From JBHIET01 sp046760785 (GTDB lineage Bacteria > Chloroflexota > Anaerolineae > B4-G1): a DNA stretch of 49,712 nucleotides. The first letter of the stretch is position 1. Each line of letters starts with the position of its first letter. Positions 15,021 to 23,795 of the stretch are shown here, one piece after another. A program made the position numbers and the translations under genes. The DNA is taken from the NCBI GenBank assembly GCA_046760785.1, contig JBHIET010000018.1:1-49712 (forward strand), written 5' to 3'. Below the pieces are notes generated by a model. That model saw nothing but the letters and a program-made list of their open reading frames with translations. It did no database searches and had not been told where the DNA came from.

Positions 15021-16525
15021 TGAAGCCTCGGGTGATCCTGCGAGACTGCCGGGAATACGATCCCGACCGGATCGCCAGCATCATCAGCGAGGGGATGGAG
15101 GAACTGGGGATCCGGCCCCGGGGCCACACGTTGGTCAAACCCAACACCGTCATCGCTCACCCCCGTTACTTCCGCCACGCCTTCACCCGCCCAGAGTTCC
15201 TGGATGGCCTGCTGACCGCCCTGAAGCAGCGCGGGGAGGGGATGACCGAACTCGTGGTGGGGGAGCGGTGTGGCATCACCATCCCCACCCGCTACTCCTT
15301 CGCCGAAGCAGGCTACAACGCTGTCCTGCGCCGCCACCGGGTGCGGGCCCGCTACTTCGACGAGGAGCCGCAGGTCGAAGTGCGGCTGGAATCTCCGCCG
15401 GCCCTTCGACCCTACACCTACGCCGCCCGCTCCATCGTCGAGTGTGACTTCTTCGTCAATGCCCCCAAATTCAAGGCCCAACCCTGGGTCAAGGTAACAT
15501 TTGCCCTCAAGAACCTGATCGGCATCCAGGACGACAAACACCGGCTGATTGATCACGACTACATGCTGGAGCACAAGATAGCTGACCTCCAGCAGATTGT
15601 CTCACCAGGCTTCATCGCCATGGATGCCATCATCGCTGGCGAGAAGACGATGCTCACTCCTAACCCTTTCCCCCTGGGCCTCATCGTGATGGCGGTCAAC
15701 CCCGTCGCCACCGACGTAGTCTGCAGCCACATCGTGGGGCTGGATCCCCGCGAGGTGGACTATATCCGGCTATCAGCAGAGCGAGGGCTGGGGCCGCTAG
15801 ATCTGGATCAGATCGAGGTGGTAGGGGACGTGACGCTGGAGGGGGCGCAGGCGCGGGCGGAGGGGTTCGAACTGACGTTGGGCACGGTGGAGGATATCTT
15901 CAACGATCACCAAAGCAACATCACTACCTACGCTGGCCCGCCACCCGGCGTCTCGACTGAGCCCGGCGAAGTCTCATCGAAGTCTGAGCTCGCCGAAGTC
16001 CCTGACTGGTATGACTACTGTTGGGGAGGATGCCCTGGCGGGCTCTTCGAGGCGGTGCAGATCATCGAAGCCTTGCAGCCAGGGGTCTACCGCGAGGTCC
16101 GCCCCCTCTGCATTGCCTTCGGCGACGTGCGCGGCCGGCGTATTGACGCCGCGCCTGGGGAGCGGGTCCTCTTCATGGGCGACTGCGCCATGTTCGACGG
16201 GAAGATCGCTGGCAAGCCGGTCCACATCTCTTCCATCTACGTCTCCCGCGAGCAAAAGGATCCCCACCACGCGAAAAGCAGTGACCTGCTGGCGAAGATC
16301 CTCAAGTTCCTCCGGCTATGGATCAGCCACCGGGGTAAGCAGGTCATCCATGTGCCCGGTTGCCCGGTTTCCGTGGCGGAGAATGTCCTCTTCGTCTCCG
16401 CACTAGGGCGCACCAAGATACCCTATCTGGATAGATACATCTTCGTCCACTTCGTCTATTACTATGTCATCTTTAACGTGGTCCGCTTCTTCCGCGTGAC
16501 ACTGGGCGGGCTGTTCCGGCGATGA
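15020..16525 (+). CDS. DUF362 family protein
   Basis: A 501-aa product whose ATG overlaps the SCP2-like stop. Residues 1-290 are a DUF362 domain with TLVKPNTVIAHP, ECDFFVNAPKFKAQPWVKVT (family core), NLIGIQDDKHRLIDHD and VAVNPVATDVV-like strands. A C-terminal half with GGCPGGL and GDCAMFDGKIAGKPV holds several Cys, and the end is hydrophobic (FVHFVYYYVIFNVVRFF), perhaps a membrane-associated tail. The catalytic role of DUF362 is unknown; relatives pair with ferredoxin domains or redox genes, and the next gene is a tungsten-type oxidoreductase. An in-frame repeat (15953-16008) inserts about 20 residues. Confidence 0.82.
   Translation: MKPRVILRDCREYDPDRIASIISEGMEELGIRPRGHTLVKPNTVIAHPRYFRHAFTRPEFLDGLLTALKQRGEGMTELVVGERCGITIPTRYSFAEAGYNAVLRRHRVRARYFDEEPQVEVRLESPPALRPYTYAARSIVECDFFVNAPKFKAQPWVKVTFALKNLIGIQDDKHRLIDHDYMLEHKIADLQQIVSPGFIAMDAIIAGEKTMLTPNPFPLGLIVMAVNPVATDVVCSHIVGLDPREVDYIRLSAERGLGPLDLDQIEVVGDVTLEGAQARAEGFELTLGTVEDIFNDHQSNITTYAGPPPGVSTEPGEVSSKSELAEVPDWYDYCWGGCPGGLFEAVQIIEALQPGVYREVRPLCIAFGDVRGRRIDAAPGERVLFMGDCAMFDGKIAGKPVHISSIYVSREQKDPHHAKSSDLLAKILKFLRLWISHRGKQVIHVPGCPVSVAENVLFVSALGRTKIPYLDRYIFVHFVYYYVIFNVVRFFRVTLGGLFRR
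15953..16008. repeat. Dispersed repeat, family A, inside the DUF362 gene
   Basis: Contains CTGAGCCCGGCGAAGTCTC and GAGCTCGCCGAAGTCCCTGA, the same motif family as other A copies. In frame it encodes STEPGEVSSKSELAEVP, between two conserved parts of the protein. Confidence 0.65.
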
Positions 16526-16546
16526 CAACAGCCGTGAGGTGCTCGC

Positions 16547-18388
16547 ATGATGACCACACCCTTTGGCCGATTGCTCCACGTGAACCTATCCGACGGCGAG
16601 GCGAGACCCCTTGCTCTTGATCCGACCTACATCACCGACTTCGTCGGTGGAAGCGGACTGGGAGTGCGTCTCCTCTGGGACTGCGTCACCCCTCAGACCG
16701 ATCCCCTGGGTCCCGGCAACCCGTTGCTCTTCCTCACTGGTCCACTCACCGGCACCCATGGCCCGGCGACGGGCCGCTTCACTGTCTGCGCCCGCTCCCC
16801 CCTCACCGGCCTGTGGGGAGAGGCTCACTGTGGCGGCATGTGGGGAGGAGAACTGCGCCACGCTGGCTACGATGGTCTGCTGATCACCGGACAGGCTCCC
16901 TCCCCTGTCTACCTCTGGATTGAGAATGGGCGGGCCGAACTGCGGGATGGTGCTCACCTGTGGGGCCAGGCCGATACCTATGAGACGCAGGAGGCGATCC
17001 GCCGGGAGGTTGGCCAGTCCCGCGCCCGCGTGGCCTGCATCGGAGAGGCTGGCGAACGCCAGGTACCCTTCTCCGTCATCCTGGCCGACCATGGGCGGGT
17101 GGCAGGTCGGTCTGGGATGGGGACGGTGATGGGCAGCAAGTATCTCAAGGCAGTGGCCGTTCGCGGCGAGAGAGCAATCCCCCTGGCCGATGGAGCGGCC
17201 TACGGTGCCCTCAGTCACCGCATCAACGCCGAACTAAAGGAGGATTTGATCACCCGGATCCTGCGCGAGATCGGCACCGGCTCGCCTATGGACCTGTGGG
17301 CGATGCTCGGCAATGTCCCCACTCGTTATTTCACCCGGGGGCAGTTTGAGGGAGTGGACAAAATAAGCGGGACAACATTGGCAGAGACGATCTTGACTGG
17401 CGTGATGGCCTGCGACGGCTGCGTCGCCGCCTGCGGGCGGCGAGTGACCATCTCCGACGGCCCCTACGCCCACCGGGACGCCAAGGGTCCTGAGTACGAG
17501 ACCATGTGCGCCCTCGGCCCTCTCCTCCTCAACGACGACTTGGCCGCTATCACCTACCTGGGCGACCTGTGCGACCGGTTGGGGTTGGACACCATCAGCA
17601 TGGGAGTTACCCTCGCTTTCGCCCTCTATCTGTACGACGAAAGGATCATCGGCTCCCGGGAGACGGGGGGACTGGAACTGGGGTGGGGAGATCCCGAACT
17701 GGCCGCTCTCCTCATCGAACGCACCGCCCGTCGGGAGGGATTTGGCGCGCTGCTGGCGGAAGGCTCCCGCGCCCTGGGCCGTCGCTTCGGCGTGGAGGAC
17801 CTGGCCCTGCAGGTGAACGGGCAAGAGGTGGCGATGCATGACCCCCGGGCCTTCTCCGGCATGGCCCTGGCTTACGCCACTTCCCCCCGGGGAGCCTGCC
17901 ACAATGAGCCTGAGTACTACCTGGTGGAGACTGGGATGGCGAGAGAAGAACTGGGCATCCCGCTTCTGGATCGCTTCCAGTGTGAAGGGAAAGCGATCCA
18001 CGTGGCCCGGTTGCAGGACTGGCGGTCGGTGAGCAACAGCCTGGTGGTGTGCCTGCTGGCCCCGGTCCCCCCGGCCGATGTACCGCCTCTCCTCAACGCG
18101 GCGATGGGATGGGACCTGGGGTTGGAGGACCTACTGCACATCGGCGAGCGCATCTGGAACCTGAAGCGGGCCTTCAACTGCCGCCTGGGGCTTACCCGCG
18201 CCAACGACCGCTTGCCTCGCCTGTTCTTGGAGCCCCTGCAGGAGGGTGGCTCGGCTGGTTCCGTACCGGACCTGGAGACGATGCTGGCGGAGTACTACGA
18301 GGCGCGAGGCTGGGATTCGGAGACGGGCAAACCCACGCAGGAGACGCTGGAGAGATTAGATCTGACCTTCGCTGCCGGTGAGTTGTAG
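16547..18388 (+). CDS. Aldehyde:ferredoxin oxidoreductase family protein
   Basis: A tungsten/molybdopterin enzyme that oxidises aldehydes to acids with ferredoxin as electron acceptor. The 613-aa product has the N-terminal domain (GRLLHVNLSDGEA, YITDFVGGSGLGVRLLW, GPLTGTHGPATGRFTVCARSPLTG, GELRHAGYDGLLITG) and the [4Fe-4S] ligands C289, C292 and C296 (CDGCVAAC). The fourth is probably C502 (LVVCLL). The C-terminal region follows the family. The true substrate (aldehyde, benzoyl-CoA-like or other) cannot be read. It follows the SCP2-like and DUF362 genes by 21 bases, so the three are likely one operon. Confidence 0.93.
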   Translation: MMTTPFGRLLHVNLSDGEARPLALDPTYITDFVGGSGLGVRLLWDCVTPQTDPLGPGNPLLFLTGPLTGTHGPATGRFTVCARSPLTGLWGEAHCGGMWGGELRHAGYDGLLITGQAPSPVYLWIENGRAELRDGAHLWGQADTYETQEAIRREVGQSRARVACIGEAGERQVPFSVILADHGRVAGRSGMGTVMGSKYLKAVAVRGERAIPLADGAAYGALSHRINAELKEDLITRILREIGTGSPMDLWAMLGNVPTRYFTRGQFEGVDKISGTTLAETILTGVMACDGCVAACGRRVTISDGPYAHRDAKGPEYETMCALGPLLLNDDLAAITYLGDLCDRLGLDTISMGVTLAFALYLYDERIIGSRETGGLELGWGDPELAALLIERTARREGFGALLAEGSRALGRRFGVEDLALQVNGQEVAMHDPRAFSGMALAYATSPRGACHNEPEYYLVETGMAREELGIPLLDRFQCEGKAIHVARLQDWRSVSNSLVVCLLAPVPPADVPPLLNAAMGWDLGLEDLLHIGERIWNLKRAFNCRLGLTRANDRLPRLFLEPLQEGGSAGSVPDLETMLAEYYEARGWDSETGKPTQETLERLDLTFAAGEL

Positions 18389-18432
18389 AGCATGACCTAT
18401 TTCTGCCAAACTCCAGTATTATGTTGAGAACG

Positions 18433-18459
18433 CTTCCGAAGGTTCTGAGCCTTCGGAAG
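18433..18459. terminator. Perfect hairpin after the oxidoreductase operon
   Basis: CTTCCGAAGG (18433-18442) and CCTTCGGAAG (18450-18459) form a 10-bp stem with a 7-base loop. A second stem follows (18468-18499, CTGTG/CACAG around CGGCC/GGCCG). There is no T-run, so these may be structural terminators or repeat palindromes. Confidence 0.45.
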
Positions 18460-18540
18460 GTTCCCCCCTGTGTCGGCCAGAGGCCGGTGCAAGCCACAGA
18501 AGGACCCTCCCAAAGAAACCTTAAAATTTTCCCCAGGTAC

Positions 18541-18569
18541 TAGCCAAAACGAGAAAAATAGTGTATAAT
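18541..18569 (+). promoter_or_regulatory. mraZ promoter (start of the division/cell-wall cluster)
   Basis: TAGCCA (18541-18546) and TATAAT (18564-18569) are 17 bp apart. The -10 is perfect and the -35 matches 4 of 6. It starts the whole cluster; the MraZ boxes begin 2 bases after the -10. Confidence 0.72.
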
Positions 18570-18570
18570 A

Positions 18571-18604
18571 TGGACAACTGTGGGTAAAAATGGAGCAAAG
18601 TGGG
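18571..18604 (+). promoter_or_regulatory. MraZ operator, four 10-bp phased boxes
   Basis: TGGA, TGGG, TGGA and TGGG start at 18571, 18581, 18591 and 18601, exactly 10 bp apart. MraZ proteins are known to bind TGGG/TGGA-type direct repeats with about this period. The array lies over the transcription start, where binding by MraZ would repress the cluster. The -10 is just upstream. Confidence 0.8.
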
Positions 18605-18659
18605 GATTGCCCTGCTAGATGCTACGTTGTTGCTCCTATTCGTGGGGGAATGCAACGGT

Positions 18660-19088
18660 ATGTTTTTGGGAGAGTTCGTTCACACCATTGACGAGAAAGG
18701 GCGGTTAACTGTCCCCGCCAAGTTCCGGGCTGACCTGGCCGCAGGTCTCGTCGTCACCCGCGGGATTGATCGCTGCCTGGCGATTTATCCCATGGAGGAG
18801 TGGAAACGATTGGCAGAGCAGGTGAGCGCTTTGCCAATGACCGACCGGCGCGCTCGTGCCTTCCGCCGCCTGGTCTTTGCCAACGCCTCCGATGCTATCC
18901 CCGACAAGCAGGGCCGTGTGCTGATCCCGCCGCGCTTACGAGAATACGCCGGCCTCGATGGCGAGGTCGTCGTCACTGGGCTTAACACCTACGCCGAGGT
19001 GTGGAATCCGGATACCTGGGGCGAGGAACGCGAGCGCGTTGAGGGAGACAACGCAGATGTTGAGGAATGGGCGGCCCTGGGCATCTGA
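18660..19088 (+). CDS. mraZ: Transcriptional regulator MraZ
   Basis: I start it at ATG 18660 (MFLGEFVHTIDEKGRLTVPA) because the MraZ family begins at this residue; the frame is open for 20 codons upstream without homology. The 142-aa product has two SpoVT/AbrB-like repeats, FLGEFVHTIDEKGRLTVPAK and ANASDAIPDKQGRVLIPPRL. It forms ring-shaped complexes that bind its own promoter boxes (18571-18604) and control the cluster. It is the first gene of the cluster, as in most bacteria. Confidence 0.95.
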   Translation: MFLGEFVHTIDEKGRLTVPAKFRADLAAGLVVTRGIDRCLAIYPMEEWKRLAEQVSALPMTDRRARAFRRLVFANASDAIPDKQGRVLIPPRLREYAGLDGEVVVTGLNTYAEVWNPDTWGEERERVEGDNADVEEWAALGI

Positions 19089-19111
19089 CCGGTATAGGGC
19101 TTCGTCGTGAG

Positions 19112-19205
19112 CTTTCGGCCCGAGACTTCGCCGAGCTCAGATTTCGGGGAGGCCTTCGGCGTGGGCGCTCAGGCCGAGGACTCAGCCGAACGGTCTCAGC
19201 CTGAC
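19112..19205. repeat. Dispersed repeat, family A, between mraZ and rsmH
   Basis: A long copy: TTCGGCCCGAGACTTCGCCG, then GGCCTTCGGCGTGGGCGCTC and a GGACTCAGCCGAACGGTCTC part. It lies upstream of the real rsmH start, although the frame stays open through it from 19107. Confidence 0.7.
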
Positions 19206-19244
19206 CACTGTACTGGTGAACTCTGTGCGCAGCGAAAGGATAGG

Positions 19245-20213
19245 GTGAGGGGTATCCACATCCCTGTTCTTTTCCAAGCGGTGCTTGATGGCCTGCAGGT
19301 TGGGCCAGGCGGCCGGTACATAGATGCAACGGTGGGCGGGGGTGGACACGCGGCCGGGATATTGGCGGCCTCGTCCCCGGATGGTCGTCTTCTGGGTCTG
19401 GACCAGGATCCGGCGGCGGTGGAGGTGGCCCGCGCCCGGTTAGTCTCCTATGGTGAGCGGGTTGTGCTCGTGCACGGTTCCTTCGCCCGCCTGGCAAAGA
19501 TCGCGCACGCCTACCACTTCGTTCCCGCAGACGGCGTCCTATTCGATTTAGGACTCTCCTCACTTCAACTGGCCGACTCCACCCGTGGCTTCGCCATTGC
19601 GGCAGATGGGCCGCTCGACATGCGCTTCGATCCGACGGTGAGCGGTCCCACCGCAGCCGCGTTGGTTAACGATCTCCCGCTAGAAGAGCTGGCGGCACTG
19701 TTGCGCCGATACGGCGAGGAGGAGCAGGCGCTCCGCATCGCGGAGGCGATTGTCGCTGCCCGCCCGCTTCACACGACCGGGGAACTGGCTGCCGTCGTCG
19801 AGCGGGCGGTGGGCAGTGTCTTGAGTCATTCGGCTGCGCCCAGGAGAGGCCTGTTGAAGGGGCGACGCGGGCGCATCCATGCGGCCACGCGCACGTTCCA
19901 GGCACTGCGCATCGCCGTCAACGATGAACTGGCGGCGCTGGAGGCGGCGCTGCCCCAGGTCGTGGAAATCCTTGCCCCCGGCGGTCGGTTGGCGGTGATC
20001 GGCTTTCATTCGCTGGAGGATCGGCTGGTGAAGCGTTTTATGCGCCGGGAGAGCCGCGATTGCATCTGCCCACCAGAGCTACCGGTCTGCGTCTGTGACC
20101 ATCGGGCCATGCTGCGGTTGGTCACGCGCAAGCCCATTCGTCCGACGGCAGACGAGGTTACTGACAATCCGCGGTCTCGTTCGGCGCGGCTGAGGGTGGC
20201 AGAACGGATGTAG
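19245..20213 (+). CDS. rsmH: 16S rRNA m4C1402 methyltransferase
   Basis: RsmH N4-methylates C1402 of 16S rRNA. The frame opens at 19107, but homology starts at HIPVLFQAVLDGL, so I place the start at GTG 19245, after AAAGGATAG. The 322-aa product shows DATVGGGGHAAGIL (SAM motif I), GLDQDPAAVEVAR, GVLFDLGLSSLQLAD, RTFQALRIAVNDEL and FHSLEDRLVKRFM, the MraW family signatures. It is the second gene of the cluster, separated from mraZ by a repeat element instead of the usual tight spacing. Confidence 0.95.
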   Translation: MRGIHIPVLFQAVLDGLQVGPGGRYIDATVGGGGHAAGILAASSPDGRLLGLDQDPAAVEVARARLVSYGERVVLVHGSFARLAKIAHAYHFVPADGVLFDLGLSSLQLADSTRGFAIAADGPLDMRFDPTVSGPTAAALVNDLPLEELAALLRRYGEEEQALRIAEAIVAARPLHTTGELAAVVERAVGSVLSHSAAPRRGLLKGRRGRIHAATRTFQALRIAVNDELAALEAALPQVVEILAPGGRLAVIGFHSLEDRLVKRFMRRESRDCICPPELPVCVCDHRAMLRLVTRKPIRPTADEVTDNPRSRSARLRVAERM

Positions 20214-20250
20214 GGGCAACCCTAGCCGTTGCTCCAAAGGTGTGGGAGCT

Positions 20251-20580
20251 ATGTCCGATTTTATGCAATGGGTCACGCACGGGATCAAGCGCGGTCGGTT
20301 CGAGATGAACTCGCGCACTGTTCTCTACTTGTTCACGCTCGTCGTGGTGTTGACGCTCGTGGCGGCTCTCTATTTGACGTTGGTCAGTCAAACGGCGGCC
20401 CGGGGGCGTCACATCGAACAGTTGCGCACGGAGTTGTTCCGGCTGCGGAGGGAGAACGAGCAGTTGGAGGTGGAGATCGCCGGGGAGAGTTCTATCGCCC
20501 GTCTTCAGGAGCGGGCGGATGATTTGGGATTTGGGCCGGCCGAGCAATTGGAGTTTCTCGCCTTGGCTGACAATCGGTAG
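20251..20580 (+). CDS. ftsL: FtsL-like division protein (bitopic, coiled coil)
   Basis: I choose ATG 20251 (GGGAG 4 bases upstream) over GTG 20242. The 109-aa product has a short cytoplasmic N-terminus, one membrane helix at about residues 26-48 (VLYLFTLVVVLTLVAALYL) and a periplasmic leucine-zipper-like coiled coil (LRTELFRLRRENEQLEVEI). It ends with ARLQERADDLGFGPAEQ. This matches FtsL/DivIC architecture, and the place before ftsI is the standard ftsL position. Sequence divergence of FtsL makes the name positional. Confidence 0.8.
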   Translation: MSDFMQWVTHGIKRGRFEMNSRTVLYLFTLVVVLTLVAALYLTLVSQTAARGRHIEQLRTELFRLRRENEQLEVEIAGESSIARLQERADDLGFGPAEQLEFLALADNR

Positions 20581-20625
20581 CAGGCCGCCCTCCACTGATG
20601 GCTGAGGTTTTGGGAGAATGTTCTG

Positions 20626-22362
20626 ATGGCGGAAGGACCGCGACGTCGCCTGCGGCTGGTGAGCACATTGCTGATTGGCCTTGTGCTCGTGATTGTGGCT
20701 CAGTTGGTGCAGGTACAGATTGTGGATCACCCTCTCTATGCGGAAACTGCCAAGGGGCAGCATGAGCGATCTATCGTGATGTCCGAGCCTCCGCGAGGCA
20801 GGATCCGCGACCGGAGCGGCCATTTGCTGGCAGGGAATGCGGTGGTGTATTCCATTGAGGCGGCTCCTCCCTACGTGAAGGATAGGAAGGCAGTGGGGGT
20901 GGAACTCGGGTCGCTGCTGCACGTGCCGGCTGCTCATATTGAGCAGTTGCTGAACAGCCAGGACGAGAATGGCCAGGACAAAAGGTGGGTCCAGATTGCT
21001 TCTCCGGTGTCAAAGGAGGTAGGAGAACGGATCGCTGCCCTGGGACTTCCGGGTATCACCGTCCGGCCTTTGTGGGTGCGCGAGTATCCTGAGGGCGCAC
21101 TGGCGGCCCACGCGATCGGCTTCTGCACCGTTGAAATGATGGGCTTTTACGGCATCGAGGGGTTCTACGATGAGCAGCTACAGCCCGAACAGGTGGAGTG
21201 GGTGGGACCATTGGACTCGGCTAATGAGCAAGTTCCCTGGGCTGCGGTTCCCGTCGTGCTACCTCAACCAGGGACCGACCTGGTGTTGACGCTCGACCGG
21301 ACCGTGCAGGCACTGGTCGAAGAAGAACTGGCGCGCTCGGTGCAGGAGTACCAGGCCGAGGGAGGCACGATCATCGTGATGGATCCTCGCACTTTTGGGA
21401 TTCTAGCGTCGGCCAGCCTGCCGAATTACGATCCGGGGAGATACGTGGAGTTCTTCGGCCAGAACCCGCCCCCGTTTGAGGACCCGGCTGTAAGCCAGCA
21501 GTACGAGCCAGGTTCTGTTTTCAAGGTCCTGACGGTGGCTGCTGCTCTCGATGTGGGACTGGTGAGGCCGGACACAACGTACTACGACCAGGGCCGGATT
21601 GAGGTAGGAGGGCAAGTGATCGAGAACGCCTCCCGCCAGGCGTATGGCGAGCAAACAGTGGCCGATATTCTAATCAAGTCGCTCAACGTGGGGGTGGCCT
21701 GGCTGAGCACGCAGTTGGGGGCCGATACGTTCTATCGTTACCTACAGGCGTTCGGCATCGGACAACCCACGGAGGTTGACTTGGCGGGTGAGGTGTCCGG
21801 TCAACTGTGGCTCCCGGGCGACTTTGAGCACTGGTATGACTCTAACCTGGGGACGAATTCTTTCGGGCAGGGGCTGGCGGTGACGCCGCTACAGATGATC
21901 ACAGCGGTGGCGACGGTGGCCAATGGGGGAACACGGCTGCGACCTCACATTGTGGCGCGGCGTATCGCTCCTGATGGTATGGTCTCTACTTTTCAGCCGG
22001 TGATCGAGGCGCAGGCGATTGCTCCGCATACGGCAAGCGTGCTCACGGAGATGATGGTGCAGGTGGTGGAGGAGGGTGTGCCCCAGGCCAGGGTAGACGG
22101 CTACTGTATCGCGGGCAAGACGGGTACAGCACAGATTCCCATCCCCGGTGGGTACGACAAGGAGGGAACGATTGCCTCCTTCGTCGGTTTTGGACCAGTG
22201 CCCGATCCCGAACTGATCATTATGGTCAAGCTGGATCGGCCAAGGACTTCGCCCTGGGGTTCCGAAACGGCGGCGCGGACGTTCCGGCGACTGGCGGCCC
22301 AGTTGTTCTTGGTCTTGGGCATTTCACCTGGGGACACGGGGGTAGCGGAGGCGGAGAGGTGA
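20626..22362 (+). CDS. ftsI: Septal peptidoglycan transpeptidase (class B PBP)
   Basis: This cross-links septal peptidoglycan with FtsW as partner. The 578-aa product has an N-terminal membrane helix (residues 12-30), a pedestal domain with PPRGRIRDRSGHLLAGN, and a transpeptidase domain. The active-site motifs are S297-V-F-K300 (YEPGSVFKVLT), S352-L-N354 and K498-T-G500 (AGKTGTAQ). No PASTA domains follow. The stop overlaps the murF start (GTGA). It is the only PBP gene in the cluster. Confidence 0.95.
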   Translation: MAEGPRRRLRLVSTLLIGLVLVIVAQLVQVQIVDHPLYAETAKGQHERSIVMSEPPRGRIRDRSGHLLAGNAVVYSIEAAPPYVKDRKAVGVELGSLLHVPAAHIEQLLNSQDENGQDKRWVQIASPVSKEVGERIAALGLPGITVRPLWVREYPEGALAAHAIGFCTVEMMGFYGIEGFYDEQLQPEQVEWVGPLDSANEQVPWAAVPVVLPQPGTDLVLTLDRTVQALVEEELARSVQEYQAEGGTIIVMDPRTFGILASASLPNYDPGRYVEFFGQNPPPFEDPAVSQQYEPGSVFKVLTVAAALDVGLVRPDTTYYDQGRIEVGGQVIENASRQAYGEQTVADILIKSLNVGVAWLSTQLGADTFYRYLQAFGIGQPTEVDLAGEVSGQLWLPGDFEHWYDSNLGTNSFGQGLAVTPLQMITAVATVANGGTRLRPHIVARRIAPDGMVSTFQPVIEAQAIAPHTASVLTEMMVQVVEEGVPQARVDGYCIAGKTGTAQIPIPGGYDKEGTIASFVGFGPVPDPELIIMVKLDRPRTSPWGSETAARTFRRLAAQLFLVLGISPGDTGVAEAER

Positions 22363-23795
22363 GCGCAGGAATGCTGACGCTGGCGGATGTGGTTGAGGGA
22401 CTGACGGGAAGACGACCGAAGGGGCTGGAGCAGCCCCCTCAGCCAATTGCGACGACGGTGATAGATTCTCGGCGGGTTGAGCCCGGCGCGCTGTTCGTTG
22501 CGCTCAAGGGCGAGCGGGGGGACGGCCACGATTACGTTGCCGATGCTTTCTCGCGGGGTGCGGTGGCGGCAATTGTCGAGCGTGACGTGGGGGTCGAAGG
22601 GTTGACGCTGGATATGACTGACGTGGCCAGGACGCTGCCTGTCGCCTGGTCTCTACCGGTGGTGCTCAAGACAGCCGATAGCCTCCAGGCGCTCCAGCGG
22701 GTGGCGGCGTTCTGGCGGCGGCAGCACGAACCGCGCGTCGTAGGCATCACGGGGAGTGTGGGAAAGACGACGACGAAGGAACTGGCAGCGGCGGTGTTGG
22801 CGCGCCGCTACGTCACGCTCAAGAGCGAGGCCAGTTATAACAACGAGATTGGCCTGCCGTTGACGCTGATGCATCTGACGGACGAGCACGAGCGGGTCGT
22901 GTTGGAGATGGGGATGTATGACGTGGGTGAAATCTCCGACCTGGTCCGCATTGCAAAGCCTCACGTTGGTGTCGTGACTATCATCGGGCCGGTACACCTG
23001 GAGCGGGCCGGGACGATTGAACGGATCGTGAAGGCCAAGACGGAACTGGTCGAAGCGCTACCACCGGCCCCTGAAGGAGTGGCGATCCTCAACTACGACG
23101 ACGAGCGTGTGCGAGGGATGGCGAGGGCGACTCGGGCTCGTGTGTTCACCTACGGCCTCTCGCCTGAGGCGGACCTGTGGGCTGACCTTGTCGAAGGGCT
23201 AGGGCTCAAGGGGATACGTTTTCAGCTCCACCACGACGACGAGACGCTGCACGTGAAGATCCCGCTCCTGGGGCGGCACTCCGTCCACACTGCACTGCGG
23301 GCGGCGGCGGTGGGGTTGGTCGAGGGGCTGACCTGGCAGGAGATCATTGAGGGATTGCGAGGGCCATCGGCGCAACTGCGGCTGGTAGCAGTGTCGGGGC
23401 CGAAGGGCGCGACTATCCTTGACGATACATACAATGCCAGCCCGGCCTCGACCATTGCCGCACTCAACCTGCTGGATGAGCTGGATGGGCGCAAGATCGC
23501 TGTCCTGGGCGATATGCTGGAACTGGGTGACTACGAACGGGAGGGGCACGAGAAGGTGGGCATGCGGGCGCTGGAGGTGGCCGATGTGCTTATCACGGTT
23601 GGGCCACGGGGGCGCATCATCGGCGAGACGGCGCTGCGCTGGGGTATGCCGGCCGACCGGGTGCACGTGCTTGAGGACAATGACGCGGTGGTTACCCTGT
23701 TGGAGCAGATGGTGATGGGTGATGACGTGGTTCTGGTCAAAGGCTCGCGGGCACTGCGCATGGAAGACATCGTCAACGGACTGGGGAGGGAGTGA
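22359..23795 (+). CDS. murF: UDP-MurNAc-tripeptide-D-alanyl-D-alanine ligase
   Basis: MurF adds D-Ala-D-Ala to the UDP-MurNAc tripeptide with ATP. The 478-aa product starts at GTG overlapping the ftsI stop. It has the MurF-type N-terminal domain (VIDSRRVEPGALFVALKGER, GHDYVADAFSRGA), the P-loop GITGSVGKTTTKELAAAVL, SYNNEIGLPLTL (MurF-specific) and LEMGMYDVGEI. The C-terminal domain has ILDDTYNASPAST and AVLGDMLELG. murE, which normally precedes murF, is not in this cluster. Confidence 0.95.
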   Translation: MSAGMLTLADVVEGLTGRRPKGLEQPPQPIATTVIDSRRVEPGALFVALKGERGDGHDYVADAFSRGAVAAIVERDVGVEGLTLDMTDVARTLPVAWSLPVVLKTADSLQALQRVAAFWRRQHEPRVVGITGSVGKTTTKELAAAVLARRYVTLKSEASYNNEIGLPLTLMHLTDEHERVVLEMGMYDVGEISDLVRIAKPHVGVVTIIGPVHLERAGTIERIVKAKTELVEALPPAPEGVAILNYDDERVRGMARATRARVFTYGLSPEADLWADLVEGLGLKGIRFQLHHDDETLHVKIPLLGRHSVHTALRAAAVGLVEGLTWQEIIEGLRGPSAQLRLVAVSGPKGATILDDTYNASPASTIAALNLLDELDGRKIAVLGDMLELGDYEREGHEKVGMRALEVADVLITVGPRGRIIGETALRWGMPADRVHVLEDNDAVVTLLEQMVMGDDVVLVKGSRALRMEDIVNGLGRE

